Positions 1-12,421 are shown, numbered from the stretch's first letter. The stretch: DNA of 64,000 nt from Cloeon dipterum (GCF_949628265.1 NC_088786.1:30525681-30589680); one strand, 5' to 3'. The notes: generated by a model not told the origin, from the letters alone. Numbers and translations are program-made.

Positions 1-2
1 CA

Positions 3-503
3 CTAAACCTGGTGGACAATAAAGAGGCTGAGGCTGATATTTGGTACAACGTTTCTCATGTTGCGATTGTAAGCAGTTCAATTTCATAGATCAATTGCGT
101 AAAACAGAGCGTTTTTCTTCATCAGGGCGTAGGAGATTCGAATTTGGCTTGCCAAAGTCTACGTCTTGCACTCATGGCGGACCCAACGCATGCACCCGCG
201 TACAACAATTTGGGGGTGATGGAAGCACGACTAGGCCGCACAAACGTGGCTCAGTCTCTTTTTCAAGCCTCTGCTGGACTCGCGCACGTTTTGTTTGAGC
301 CGCACTATAACTACGCTAAATTGGCCTTGGAGGTAAAATATTGACCAATAATAATTAATGCTGTGTGTCACTTTTTCTATGTATTGCAGGCGGGACAACT
401 GCACTCAGCATATGTCATGGTGAAAAAAGCTTTAGTGGCATACCCAGATCATGTTCCATCGAAGAGTTTATTGGAGGCCTTGAAATATCATTTCCAACAC
501 TAA
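3..503 (+). CDS. TTC8: TTC8 / BBS8 (BBSome TPR subunit), 3' end
   Basis: This is the C-terminal part of the tetratricopeptide-repeat protein TTC8 (BBS8), a subunit of the BBSome, which moves membrane cargo into and out of cilia. Three exons are visible: 3-68, 126-332 and 390-503 (stop 501-503). The two GT-AG introns are only 57 bases each and phase is kept. The translation carries TPR-like blocks such as EADIWYNVSHVAI, APAYNNLGVMEARLG and FEPHYNYAKLALEAGQLHSA, and ends in KYHFQH. This matches the known vertebrate BBS8 C-terminus in order and length as I recall it (human ends in a similar LRQHFAML). The 5' part lies outside the window. The gene faces the Tudor gene tail to tail. In insects BBS genes are expected to be expressed in ciliated sensory neurons and sperm; that is family knowledge, not seen here. 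Confidence 0.9.
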
Positions 504-1682
504 AACGCAACGCAATTTGTGATGAAACTGTGTGCAACTTGGTTTTTACATGGGAATTATTAAAATTTTGGTGAAAATTTACTTGGTTTCAAATTTATTG
601 ACGGTAAAAAAATAAACGGAAAAATCATTGTAACTAAAAGAGAGATGTCTTGAGCACTTTACCTAATTGGAAAAAATGTATAAATCTAATGATGTGCCAG
701 AAAGCTTTAGGGAAAGGCTAAGATTATTACAACATAAAAGCACTCTTCAGAAAATTATTTCTTAAGCAGCTGGATGAGGGATTTGCTCAGGTATTACACT
801 CTACTCCTGATTCCCTTGCCAATGGGCGTAGTACAAAAGCCTTGCCCCCAGTTTTAACACAAAACGTGATTCAGGGAAAGGGAGGCTAATAAATTAAGGA
901 TTAAAAGTGCTTTAAGATTACCACGAGAAAGCATATTTAATTATTTATTCAACCCCAAAAATTACATAATAGAAGTTTCAAATTTGCCAAAATAGAATTC
1001 ATTAAACAATCCAGTTAATTGATAAATTAACAAATTTTCTCGTTAACTAACAATAATTATGGAACTAATAAGCCACACCTCACCGTTTACATGATGATAC
1101 GGAAATCTAGTCATTTACACCAGAACAACGCCAATTTACGCGCGAATCTTACATAAACACGACCGTTACTTACAAAAATATCAGACGATATGAGAGGTTT
1201 CTAAATTATTATTCAACACCCCTTTGGCGCGAAGCAGATTTCTCATTACACGCTTGTCAACCCCAGCTGCTGGGGTAATCGCATAAGCCATTTAGATGGC
1301 CACCTCCCTCAATGGTAAGGGTAACCGACTGACTTATCATGATTGGATGCTTACACAATGACCGCACGTATTCCGCAAATAATATCTTTCCCTTACTTAT
1401 ACACACGCTTTAGCGACTCACAAACAGGCCGGCACACATGGATATAATTGAAAAAGGCTTCACAACATAAAAGCTGTTTGGTTTCACAGAATTCTTTGAA
1501 AAGCTTGCCTCTAAATAAACACTATAACATAAAGCATTTTTCACATCCTTAATACTACATAGGTCTCAAAAGAACTCAAATGACAGTAGAGATGAGAGAT
1601 ATTTTCAGGATTTTCACGCGGCTAGAGATTTCAAGAGTCAACAATATCAAGGGGACAGAGATAGCGAAAATGGCGTCTTTTG
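504..1682. other. Intergenic, between two convergent genes
   Basis: This stretch is AT-rich DNA between the 3' ends of TTC8 (+) and the Tudor gene (-). I see no coding exon. A short GC-rich palindrome (CCCCAGCTGCTGGGG, 1261-1275) and a TTTATT at 944-949, a possible poly(A) signal for the minus-strand gene, are the only landmarks. Confidence 0.5.
611..616 (+). terminator. Poly(A) signal AATAAA of TTC8
   Basis: A canonical AATAAA lies 108 bases after the TTC8 stop codon on the same strand, at a plausible distance for 3'-end cleavage. There is no other direct evidence. Confidence 0.55.
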
Positions 1683-3801
1683 TCATTCGTTCTGATACAC
1701 TCTCAGCACCTTAATATGGACGGCGTGTTCTAAATCGATGCTATGGATTGAAAGTATAGAGAAATGAGGATGGAAAAATGAAACATTATCCTACCTTTCA
1801 CATACAGCGTCGATCGTTTTTCCTTCTGTAATCTGGAATCCCAAATCCCTCACGAAGAACTGGACAGCCTGAAATAAAAAAAAAAATGTCAATCTCGAGT
1901 TGAGTTTCACGTTTGCGAGAGTTAAACTACCTGGAAAGGCGAGTGCAGAAGTTCAGGCAACATCTTCCAAATCTGATCAAAATTTACTTCCCTCTCAAAA
2001 CCATAATCGACACAGAAAACCTGTTGGCATGCAAAAACTATCATTTTTTCGGCATTAGGAAATATTCATGTGAACATACAGTGGCCTTAGATAGGATTTC
2101 TTCATCAATGATGTTGACTACCCTTGCTCGGAAAAATCTGTCATTACTCTTTGCAATAACTAACTCTCCGAGAGCAGGGAGAAGCTCAATAATTTGTAGC
2201 TTAGATTGATTGGCAAGCTGCAGAATGAGCTCATGCCAGTTGTTCTGGGCTCCTTGATTAATATAAATTTTTTAAACAAAGTTCAGGCTAAAAATAAAAA
2301 TCTGTCACCATTCATGTCGTTCAGAATGCGTCCATAAAAACAATTAGTGCTACTTTTTACAGCTGCAGTAACTGAGATGACAAGGTATGATCCTGGGCTA
2401 AATTTCATGAGATTTTGAACGTCATATGTTCCACAAAACACTTCTTCTTTGTCATTTGTCCATCCATCTTATAAAATAATCAGATTTAAATGACTTTGCA
2501 GCAGAAATGGCAAATTGCTAAAACCTGGATCCAGTGTTCCATGTTCCTTGCGGCAATTCTTACGATCGCAAAATCCCGTATTCTGGTAAAGTTTGCAAGC
2601 TCTGGTCTCATCTCTTGGGTCATAGCCACTAATTGCTTTGTTCAAATTGTCTTCATCCATGGCATCAGCAATGGAACACCACGTGGTAGTCTGCAAAACT
2701 TCCATCAACTGAGCAGGTTTCAGTAGAGTCAGCAGAATATCATTCACGACCAAATTGCCACGGATCTTGGTTATTTTCACCAGGTCTTGTCCATCGCTGG
2801 CAAAAATATCATAGACTATAAAATTTCAACAGAGATTTTGATGATTACCTCAAGTCACTTGTGTTAATTTCTTTGAGGTACTGCACTTTAACTTTGTCTC
2901 CTACTTTCAAGGTTTCCTTCAGCATAGATTCCATCCTGCATCTTGTCACTTGGCCCAATTCATGCATGAAAGGTATCTAAACTTTCAAGCGCTTGATGAG
3001 CATATTTAAAAATACCAATCTGTTCCTACCCTGAGCTTAACTTTGTGAACACAGGGTTCAGGTTCATTTAGTGAAGCAGGAGTCAGTTTCACACACTTTG
3101 AGCGTTCAGTCATGTAAATCTCCCCATAGTCAATAAGGTAAACTTCCAAAAGTGCATCCGATGTAAAATACTCCTATGAAGGATCAATAATTTACATAAT
3201 TATGTTGAGCAAGATAAAGATCAATTTTTTATGAAAAAAGATATCACTGATAACATTGAAACCTCACAAAATTAAGCGAGTCATATGTGTGTTTCATTGA
3301 AGATCTTTTACTTGTTTTACCTCATAAACGTTTTGAATTTTGGCTCGGACAAATGAGTCGTCAATTTCAAAAGTCACCACATCTTCTGATTCAATGGTTA
3401 CATTAGATTTAAGTTCCCATATGCTTTTGTAGGTCATGCTTAGGCTAAAATTATAAAATCGTCAAAATATTTTCCAAAATGTAAGGTATGCTTTTACTTT
3501 TACCGTTCAAGTAAAGCAATTTGGGCTTCAGAGGCGACGTAAATGCATTCAATTGAGTCGACATGCCTTACTTCTCCAACAAAGTTTCTTCCTGTCTCTC
3601 CCTCATTATCTGCTGTTGAGCATGCTGATTAATTGCGGAAGAAATGTATGGATTATTTGACTCTGTAGCGAAAAAATAATTAATTTTAGTGTTACCTGCA
3701 GCTACAATTGATAAATCAGCATCCGCACCATCCTCCAGATCTCTCACAAGTAGGTGATCATTGTCATCACTTAAATTAATCAGATCTCCAACATGTGCCA
3801 T
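1683..3801 (-). CDS. Tudor - CCCH zinc finger - Tudor protein, 482 aa
   Basis: Eleven exons on the minus strand, listed 5' to 3': 3801-3696, 3624-3504, 3444-3321, 3173-3030, 2976-2849, 2796-2525, 2467-2309, 2252-2080, 2020-1931, 1868-1795, 1740-1683. They give one open frame of 483 codons; every junction uses GT and AG and keeps phase, with introns of 52-147 bases. Tudor 1 spans about residues 48-165 and has the core VYLIDYGE at 128-135. A CCCH finger follows, with C275, C284, C289 and H293 (spacing C-x8-C-x4-C-x3-H). Tudor 2 spans about 300-445, with FFRARVVNII and VFCVDYGFE (410-418). Tudor domains of this extended type bind methyl-arginine tails of Piwi proteins and organise germ granules; a role in the piRNA pathway is inferred. 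The start is the first ATG in frame; an upstream in-frame TTG is less likely. I cannot assign a named orthologue. Confidence 0.85.
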
Positions 3802-5098
3802 GACTTGCAAATTTTAATTCCTATTACAGAACAGAGAAGAAGTTTGGTTTATGCATGATATACATACATAGCACTACAAAGCACAAAAAATATCCAAGAC
3901 ATTTAGCAAATAATAAATTATGTTACACACTTGTGTCTTGAGAATCAGTAAATGGTTGTGTCTGAATTAAGTTACATCAACTGTTAACTGTTCCCGTTTC
4001 CAGTGGTCCTCAATGTACTCAATTTTAATGAAAATTAGAGATGATGGTTGAGGTTCATATTGGGTGCAACGGACTGAACGGACTCGACTCATCCACTCCA
4101 ATGTAGATGTGTATGTCTATGTACATGAATTATTTGAACTATGTAACACTTAACTTACATGAATTTAAGGCATGGACGACAACTAAGAACCGGAATTTGC
4201 AGATTTCTTATGAAAATGTGAAAATTCATATTGAGAAATTCAAAGAACGCAACGCACTCGCAATGCTGACTGTGGTCAGCTGTTTGCTTGCTTAAAGACG
4301 TAGAAGCTAGGCACGCAAGTCCTACGACTCTCAAACAAAGCTGCACAAACGGCAAAATCCTTAAAAATAATTATGATACTTTAACTACATATCGCCTGAG
4401 TGAGACAGACTCATTGACAGACTTGCATTGCACGCAGACTATCTAAAGCCTAAAAGCATGGCTGAAAAGCTCTTTTTCTTCTCCTCTGGTTGTCTCGAGC
4501 ATTAACCCCTTGAGGAATTGTGCTAGTTGTTATTTTATTCCAATAATTTATTCTTTTATCCCAAGCACCTTTCATCTGTTCTAAAAAATTTATGAAAAAT
4601 AATTTCAAAACGCAGATGACCAGGAAAAACATTATTTTTTCTTTGAAATTATTTTTTAAAATTATATTTTTTTAAATCAGTTGAAACTACACAATATACA
4701 TTTTTTAAAAATCGAAAATAATTCAAAGCTATATGACTGTACGGAAAAAACACTCAATAAATTGTTGTTATCTATTTTTCCTATTTTTAGTGCTTCAGAG
4801 AGTAATGATCTACTCAAAAGTGCACTGTATGACTGGTTGCTTTAAAATAACTACAAAATATTGATTTTTTTAATAATTAAATTAACAATTTGATTTGTGC
4901 TTGCAAATTCTTAGAGGAACGAGCTGTTCAGCTTAGAATTTGTGTTATTCTGAAGAAGAACGATTTAATTAAAATAGCGCGAATAAGCTACTACGAATAA
5001 TTTTAAAATTTTATTTTATTCATTTTCAAATCTTATAACTAGTCTTTTTGTGTGTGATTGTGATTATTGAAGAAAAACAGTTCCAGAATAAATTATTA
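3802..5098. other. Intergenic, upstream of the Tudor gene
   Basis: The 5' flank and promoter of the Tudor gene, plus the 3' flank of the next minus-strand gene. It is AT-rich, with only short chance reading frames on both strands. No TATA box at a convincing distance and no repeat was recognised. Confidence 0.45.
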
Positions 5099-5104
5099 TT
5101 TATT
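5099..5104 (-). terminator. Poly(A) signal of the secreted CCxGY gene
   Basis: TTTATT on the plus strand reads AATAAA on the minus strand, about 75 bases past the stop codon of the 5180-6014 gene. The distance and orientation support the gene model. Confidence 0.5.
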
Positions 5105-5179
5105 CACTAGATTAACAATTTTATGTTCCTGCTACTTTATCAATTGCTGCTATTAGCGCTTTGTAAATGTCCACGCCTC

Positions 5180-6014
5180 TCAACGTCCTTTGAGATCTAA
5201 CAAAAATTTGGTTATCGTTCTCATGTTTGGATATCTAATAAAATATTTATACCTCTCACACATCTCCCATCAAATCTGGGGTTGTCAGAATGCTTGTATC
5301 CATCGCAGCATTTATAAGTTGTGGTTTCGGTGTGCTCCTCATCATTTTCAATTCGACTAAAAATGACACATAAGACGGTTTACATGAAATTGTTTTAATT
5401 TAAATTCAAATTGTTCTTTGTACGTGATGGTGCAAGAGTAGGTTTCTCCGTCGTTGGTGCACTGGGTGGCGATTCCTGATTGCATTCCATCGCTATTGCC
5501 GATAGCAAAGGTCGAAACTGAGGCTGAGGAACCTTCCGCTTTCTCCTTATTGTTAGTTCCTTTCGACACCTTTTTCTCCTTGCAAACATTCAGGCTAAAA
5601 CAATTAATGTTATGAAATGCAATAATTAATTTTAACCGAGCTTGCTAACCCATTCCACCATTCCCTTCTGATTTGTGGCCTGCGGATGTGAACATCAATG
5701 CCGTCCTTTTGTACCTCTACCGAAAGTGTAGGAACATAGGCAAGCAAGTCAACATGCGTGGAGTTTGCAGCGGAGGTCGCAGGATGCTCTTTTTCTCCTG
5801 GGAATATTAAATCGGCGATTATTATCATTACTCGTCTGCTTAAAAAAGTGAATTCGTTACCAGGCTCTTCAAAATTTTCGGTTACACCAGTCTCTGGCTT
5901 CAGGGTTGTCGTTTTTGTCGCATTTTTACTTTCATCGGCACTATTAGAAGTGCTCGCGCTCGCGACGAAAGCTGCAAGAACACAAACCGCGAAAAAGTTG
6001 TAGCACGGCTGCAT
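5180..6014 (-). CDS. Secreted protein with C-terminal CCxGY motif, 197 aa
   Basis: Five exons on the minus strand: 6014-5861, 5797-5650, 5594-5424, 5356-5253, 5196-5180. They make a 198-codon frame with consistent phases and introns of 55-67 bases. The first residues (MQPCYNFFAVCVLAAFVASA) are a typical cleavable signal peptide. Next come a Ser/Thr- and Glu-rich region, a segment with LSVEVQKDGIDVHIRRP, and a Ser-rich Lys block. The C-terminus is cysteine-rich, with QCTNDGETYSC followed by KCCDGY and a last cysteine in GRCVR. CCxGY followed by a nearby cysteine is seen in EMI-, Nimrod- and EGF-like extracellular domains, but the unit here is too short to assign. The protein is expected in the secretory pathway or extracellular space. 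Reading through the third intron would give a different, shorter C-terminus, which I think is less likely because it loses the paired cysteines. Confidence 0.75.
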
Positions 6015-6510
6015 TTCTCAGACGAGGAGATGATCTGCTGACAGTAAGAAGTCGACTGATTGTGAGCTGAGCTCTCGTCTCTGAGTCGAACGGAAAGTAA
6101 CGGTATCTTTGTCAATTAGCGAAAACTTGTAGGTGGCCTAAATAATTAAATATATTAAAAGGCTGACGACAGAAGAAGCGAATGACCTGCGAAGGTCTGC
6201 TTTATTTTTTTCTACAAAGAATGACGTCAAAGCGTGTGATTGTAAAATGAATAATTTCAATTATCTGTGAAGGTGGCGTTATTTTTAGAAATTAATTGGA
6301 ATATAGAAAATATTTGTAAAAAAAACAGTGGTGTGGACAATCTATATAACGAAAAATGTTGCTATTTCTAAAACGTTGCAGCTTTCTTTAGTGATAACTC
6401 GCTAACGTTTAATTGGTGTAATTCATGACAATGAAATCCATAAAAGGTGTGCCAGTTGAAAAGTAAATGTTACTATCAGTGAGGAATCAGATTTAAAGTC
6501 TATACCAAGA
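6015..6510. other. Intergenic, upstream of the secreted-protein gene
   Basis: AT-rich 5' flank with no coding exon or repeat recognised. The minus-strand promoter of the secreted-protein gene must lie here. Confidence 0.4.
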
Positions 6511-6513
6511 CAT

Positions 6514-7356
6514 TGTTGCGAGAAAGAAGGAAATAAATAAGAATTCAAAAAATTACTCAAAATTCTCTAAACTCAGGCCGACAATTCCTATAACGCACAA
6601 AGCCTTTCTTCTCGCGGTGGGTTCTACGGCCGCAAGCTGCAGCAAATTCAGAAATTCCTTGAGCAAATATCCTAAAAACGTCTATGCTTAAAGAAGGGAA
6701 AGCCAAATTTAAAACCCGCGCAACTTAACAAGACAATTTGACTTTATTTAATTTCTCTAAACAGCACACAAACAAGAAATATAACGCGGATCACTCGAAT
6801 TCCGCTACACGACGCCTCAAAACCGCAATCACTCGCTTCCTTCTGGACCATAAAACCCCACGTCGCTCCGCCACTGCCGAAACTGGCAGAAATTAGCAGC
6901 AGCCTGACCGCTCACTCGCCGGCATCTGAAATTGATTCCTAAGTGGCGGCCCTCATCTTACTGCCCAAAAAACTACCTTAAAGTCCACGGCACGGCCCTG
7001 CGACGGAAGTCCTCGGCGTTGCCCGCGAGCCCTCCAAAAGTGATCTCCTACCTTGTCTAATTACGCTGTCCGACTTCGGCCTGCCCACACAAACACAAAA
7101 TCAGTTACAGGAATTTAACTTGGCTCCAGAGATCTTACTTGTTTAACTTCTCCTCGTTCCGTCCTTGTTCGGGTTTTTATTATGTTCCTTTCTCCTCCTG
7201 CGTCTAGCTCCTCCTCGTTCTCCACGTTAACCCCTTCCTGTGCCTGTCGTCTTTTGAGAGGGTAGTTTTCTCTCCCCTAAGAAAGAAGAAGGTTATCCCC
7301 TTAGCACCCTCATCTCCACTTCTTTAAAGCGCCCCTGCCCTTGCATCACACCAACA
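6514..7356 (-). mobile_element. Putative solo LTR, about 840 bp
   Basis: A block distinctly richer in GC than its flanks is bounded by TGTTG at 6514 and CAACA ending at 7356, so it has TG...CA ends with a 5-base inverted repeat. The four bases CATT occur at both outer edges (6511-6514 and 7355-7358), overlapping the ends, which could be a target duplication with slightly different boundaries. Read on the minus strand, it has an AATAAA-type signal at about 6743-6748 followed by a GC-rich stretch, as expected for the R-U5 part of an LTR. There is no coding sequence. Boundaries and class are tentative; it could also be a non-autonomous DNA element. Confidence 0.35.
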
Positions 7357-7358
7357 TT

Positions 7359-10300
7359 AACAAATTTGCAGTAAACGGTTGTAACAGAGTATTTTGTTTT
7401 TAATTATAAATCGTTGTTTAAAAGTAATCAGTTTTTTAAAGAAGTTTAAATAGTAAAACGGGGCTTCATATATTTTTATGCGAAGGCAGAACTTTTGAAT
7501 TAATCAACGACTTTTTAAATTTGTGAATAAAATATTGTTAATTAAAAAATTATGAGAGCGGAAACTTGTAGTCAGAAATATTCAAGCCAGCAATTAAAAT
7601 TTTTGCCATCACCCTAATTCATCAATCTGGATATCATTTTATTTTATATTGGTCTTCGCATATAGTCATGTTGAGCACTTTGAATATATAGCGGAGCAAC
7701 GTACCTTACAATATGAAACCATGTAAGCGTTTAATACATTGTCCTGCCTGTCTGTCTGCTGAACGTTTCGCAGGGCGGCTGATCCACGGCGATTAAATTT
7801 ATTCCCCGCTCGAGCGCATAATGAATGAGCGTAGCAACTTTGCATTTTGTCGCACAGCAACATTTTATTTCCTGCCGGATAAGCGCGGCTCTGGCTTAAT
7901 CCAGCAAATTCAGTGCAGCAACCGTCGCCGGTGCGCCATCGTGTGTAAAAAAGGCAGCTGCTGTCTTCTGCAAATCGCAGAGATTGAGCTATTATAGTGT
8001 GCTTATCCCATGATCCAAATAATATTGCCAGCGCGGATAATCCCGGCGGGGTCGTGTACAGCTTGGAGCCGCGCCGGCGAGCTGTCTGTCACCGATCCAC
8101 ATGCACGCGTGTAGTCCTCGCCGCGCAACAATGAGCAGCTTGTACTCTGATTCGAGCAGGAAAAACATCCCTACTCACACCGGCTCCGATAATAGCATGG
8201 GCGGGCTGCTTTGTCAGACCGGTGCCCCGAATTAATTACAAATGGCTGCGCGTTATTGTATTCCTTCCCCGCGAAACAGCGGAAAAACGAGTGGGAAGAA
8301 AGTGGATAGGGGTGTGAAACACTGTGGATTTTGTCTTCTCTTATTTCTCTCTGCTTTACGGGGCGAATATCTAGAGTTGACCTTCAGGAGTCTCAATTGG
8401 TAAAACTGAAAATTTGCTAAAAAATATTTTTGACCTCATAACCTTAGTTGCAAAAAACATCATTATCATTATTATCTTTCTTTTTTTTCAGTTGCAATTA
8501 AGTGCAGCCTAACCTATATATACCTATACCTAAAAAAGAGCCATATTTCTACAGAATTTTTGTTCTACCGATCCAGCTTGCTAATACACCGAGGAGGCTG
8601 TATTATTTAATTTTACATGCAAAATTATGAGATCCTTGTGTGCTTCTGCCTTTATTGAAATTATTTATTATCGATCTTAGTATTTTGAAAATATAGAAAA
8701 AACAACTCAAATAATTAAAGTTCCATCACAATCTTTCTCACGTCTATAGCCGCAAACAGAGAGCTTTTTTCATTTCCCTATCCCTCATTCATCGAGTAGC
8801 ATGGAAGAAATGATGGGTCTTTTTTGCTTGTATTTTGATTTTTTTCCTCAAGGGTGCATCAAGCGGGGAGGTAAATTAAATTAAAGAGTTTCTAGCTGGC
8901 TGCTAGATCCACTTTTTATTCCCCTTTATAATGCGGGGTGGAAACCTCAACACCGTAGGAATTTCCTGTAGTTTCTTGTTTGTGCGTTTGCATTATGATA
9001 GCAACGATTTTCAATGCATTATTATTCGTTCCTCCCCTCACTCAGCAAGACTTCATTTGCATGAATCATAACCAGCTTATGATTCCTCATTGTGCTCCAT
9101 TATGGTAATCAACGAGAATCTACATTATATGACGTGCATGCGTATTTACACAGCTTCAACGTGAATAGATTCCCACTGGAGCAGAAAACACGTGAGAAGT
9201 GAAAATAAATCTGTCCTGCGCAAAACGCAATCTATTCCGTCATGCAGATTACCCCAAAACACATTTAACGGACAAGGAAAAATCAGGATTTTAATCAAAT
9301 CATTTGAATTGAAAGACATTCAGCGATATAAACGTTTGGGGGAAAACTAAAAAGTCGTTAATTAACAGACTGATCTTCTTCAAGCACGTCATCAAATTTT
9401 CAAATTTTGCCAATAATTCTTTAACCATTTAAATAAGAGCCACCCTGTGCAGCTGTTTTATGGTGATTTATTTTTAATGGCATATATATGACTTTAAATG
9501 TTGTTTTAATTTTAAAATGGTTTTGATGGAGTAGACGGACAGTTGCCCAAGGGCTGGCGCGAAGCGCCCGTCTGGAGGCCTGCAGGGCCTAAGGGGGGCT
9601 CTTATATAGCCACTCGTATAATTTTATATTGGATGGAGAGAAAAAATATACAAATGTTTCTTTTTTAAAAAAAATCTTGGCCGAATGATAATTTTGTAAA
9701 TTCCCTTCCTAATTCTAAAGAACACCGTGTTTTTGCCTCTTTACGTCAAACTCTTAAATTTATCCAGCAGTTTCATAAGATTCCACGATAAGAATGCCGC
9801 AAAGCAGCTGAGAAGGGAGAAAAATTAACTTTTCTCTTGTTGAATGTAACAAGGTAGCCTCTGAATGCTGTAAGGATTCCTTGCGTCTATTTTGCTCCTT
9901 GTGCTGCTTCCAGCGCTGCTGCAGTGTAAGAAATAATTTTATTAATTACCAGAGGACTCAAGTGCAGCGTTTCTCTTGCCTCTCATCTCCGAGCAGAGTG
10001 CAACTTGCGAAACTTGATACTTCCACGGTAGTTTGCTCCAACCGCGCGCGCATGCCATGATTATGATTTTCTCAAGCTGTAAGATTTCTCGTAATTACTT
10101 TAATTACATAAGGTTGATCAACCTATTTATTAACAAAGTTTTCAACAAACTTGCCCGAACAGAGCGAAGCGTTAACTTTTAGCTCATTATGATGTAAGAT
10201 GATATTTCGCGTTTGCCATGCAGAGAGAACGAAAATATATTTACATGATCATTTCAGCTGCAACAATGGTTGCTCAAGGAGTTTAAATGTCTATTATCCT

Positions 10301-11770
10301 TTATCTTTTATGATAAAGCAGAAGTTAGGTGGCAGTGAATCAAATAACATATGTAGTGTTTTCTAATCAGTGTGTCATATGAAATAAAAGTAAATTTTCT
10401 CCTCTTTTCCTGCCAACAGAACGGCTATTCAACATTGCATTAATCTTTAAATTTTATCAAAATATTTATCAGTGGACATAGGATTTCAAATTCAAAGAAG
10501 AGTGATACCCAATTAGTTTCATGATTTATTGACAACTCTTAATAAATGGCAGTCGAAGCAAAAATGTATTATACCGTGCTTATCCCCAAACTCCCCTAAT
10601 ATTCTGAAGAATATGAAAATTTTTGAAATAGTTCGTACAGGTACTACCTTAGGAAAAATTCTGAAAATTCAATCTATCATATATTATCTTTGAAAGGCCG
10701 GTAGTGTTCATAACAAACAAAAAATAAAATTCAAATCATCGATCCAAATAATTCCCTTCGTGTGAAACAAAAATTCTTCTGAGAGACTTCGTTAAATTGC
10801 TCTGTACGCTCGTCAGTTATGATATGTATGTTATTATGATTCCCTCACGACATTAAAACGTAGTAAATAAAAATATATATGTTGCTACACACGTTGATGC
10901 TTATGCATTTGCGGTACACACATTCATATAATATAGTTGTGTGTTTGACAGCTTGCACACAAGGCGAACAACTGTTCAGACTGTTGCATTTACAATAAAT
11001 AGAAGTGCATGTACCTTTTTTTCCACGACCCCCCACGTGATTATCAAAATGCTTTTCAATCACTGCAATGATACGTACAAGCTGCGAGGAGCACACAGCA
11101 CCCTGCATGCGGATTATAAAATTCGGCCATTATTTGTACCGCACACAAACAGGGATCGAGCATGCATTCGTCTCGCAATCCGCAGCCGCTCAAAGCCTTT
11201 TCACTTTTGTTAGGTATAAAACTTGATTGTAAGAAAATAATTCTAGCTGCTCACGCCAGCTTCTGATCTTGCCACAAAAGCCTCGTTTTTTATTATTATT
11301 CAATTCTATATCTATTGTTCATTTTTCTTCTTGAGCCTATCAAACTGCTGCTATTTTTAGCTGTAAAGTGCCGCATGCAGAATATTTCCTATTAATAGCG
11401 ATCTATTTCCAAAATATATTATTATTAGAATCTCGCAACTTTTATCCTTTTGTCTTGACCTTTTAGGACTCAAGTTTTACGCAGGTGTCGTCTCTTAAAC
11501 TTTGAAATAATTATTTCGAACTAATTTAGTAGAGCAAAACGGAAATTTTAACCACTTATGGTAGTAATTTAGCTAGTTTTATCATTAGCGTGGGACTAAT
11601 GAAGAGCCGAAAAAGATGATTTTTTAAGCAGTGGATCAAAATTTTGAATTAGTTTGGAGTTGAGTAAAACTTCCCGATTAAACATTTGCTTTAAAATTCA
11701 ATTTTAAAACTGTGATCATCCCATTTTACGGTCATTACAAATTAATCTCTCATCATTATATTATCATATC
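7359..11770. other. Gene-free intergenic DNA
   Basis: I see no convincing coding exon on either strand. The short open frames lack codon continuity, splice partners and recognisable motifs. The block around 7900-8250 is relatively GC- and CpG-rich. A small GC-rich patch at 9535-9600 stands out and is listed separately as a finding. Confidence 0.45.
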
Positions 11771-11924
11771 TCCCAGCCCGTTGAGCAACTTGAGCATTTC
11801 GAGTCACTAAACTAACCACTTTTTTGCCATCTCTGACATTGGGTAGCCAGTATTAGATCTCGGAACTGCTCCAAATACCCCCCCATTGCTTTGACACTCC
11901 TGAGAATGCCTTGACAATGCGAGC
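11771..11924 (-). repeat. Dispersed repeat, module B, copy 1 (reverse)
   Basis: Read on the minus strand this matches 48891-49045 and 51841-51990. Shared blocks are a CCAGCCT-like or GCTCGC start, CTC(A/T)GGAGTGTCAAAGC, CTGGCTACCCAATGT and GTGACTCGAAATGCTCAA. The similarity is clear but diverged, so this is an old copy of an interspersed element. I see no coding potential. Confidence 0.6.
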
Positions 11925-12415
11925 TAACGATGATTTGAAGTAAGTTATAAATCAAATAACCAATAAAATTTATCATCTATATTGATTAACGAATCAACTT
12001 GTCACCTTTCTTATAAGAAACTGTTTTTATTCTTTTCTGAAAATGAGTTTTGATCGAATTCACACAGAGGCTTCAGCTGTAAAATTGCGACTATAGCGTT
12101 TCGGCTATAGAGATGCACGCAACTCGGCTTAGTTTAAGACTTGAGACCTCTGTCGTAAAGCCTTTTTGTGCGAGGCTTTGATCTTCCGGATTATAGCTGT
12201 TCAGATCTTACGGGCAGGAACTCGCAAGTAATAGTATCAATAGAAATTACACAAAGGTTTCCAGAAAACGGTAAAATCATCAGCCTAAATACCAAATTCA
12301 TCACAGTAAAAATAGCGCTATTATTTAGACCTCTTGTATATGCTATATGTAATATTTTAGGGTTAAAATAAATATATAAAAGAATATCAATTTTATATTT
12401 AGTTAATAATATATT

Positions 12416-12421
12416 TTTATT
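12416..12421 (-). terminator. Poly(A) signal after small secreted ORF
   Basis: AATAAA on the minus strand begins 42 bases after the stop codon of the 12463-12696 frame. It supports that frame being a real 3' exon. Confidence 0.45.

Noticed and set aside
2469-2780. Unspliced end of the Tudor gene's zinc-finger exon
   Set aside because: Reading through intron 6 would end the protein soon after the CCCH finger. The GT donor at 2524 and an AAG acceptor at 2468 restore a long Tudor-coding frame, so splicing is preferred.
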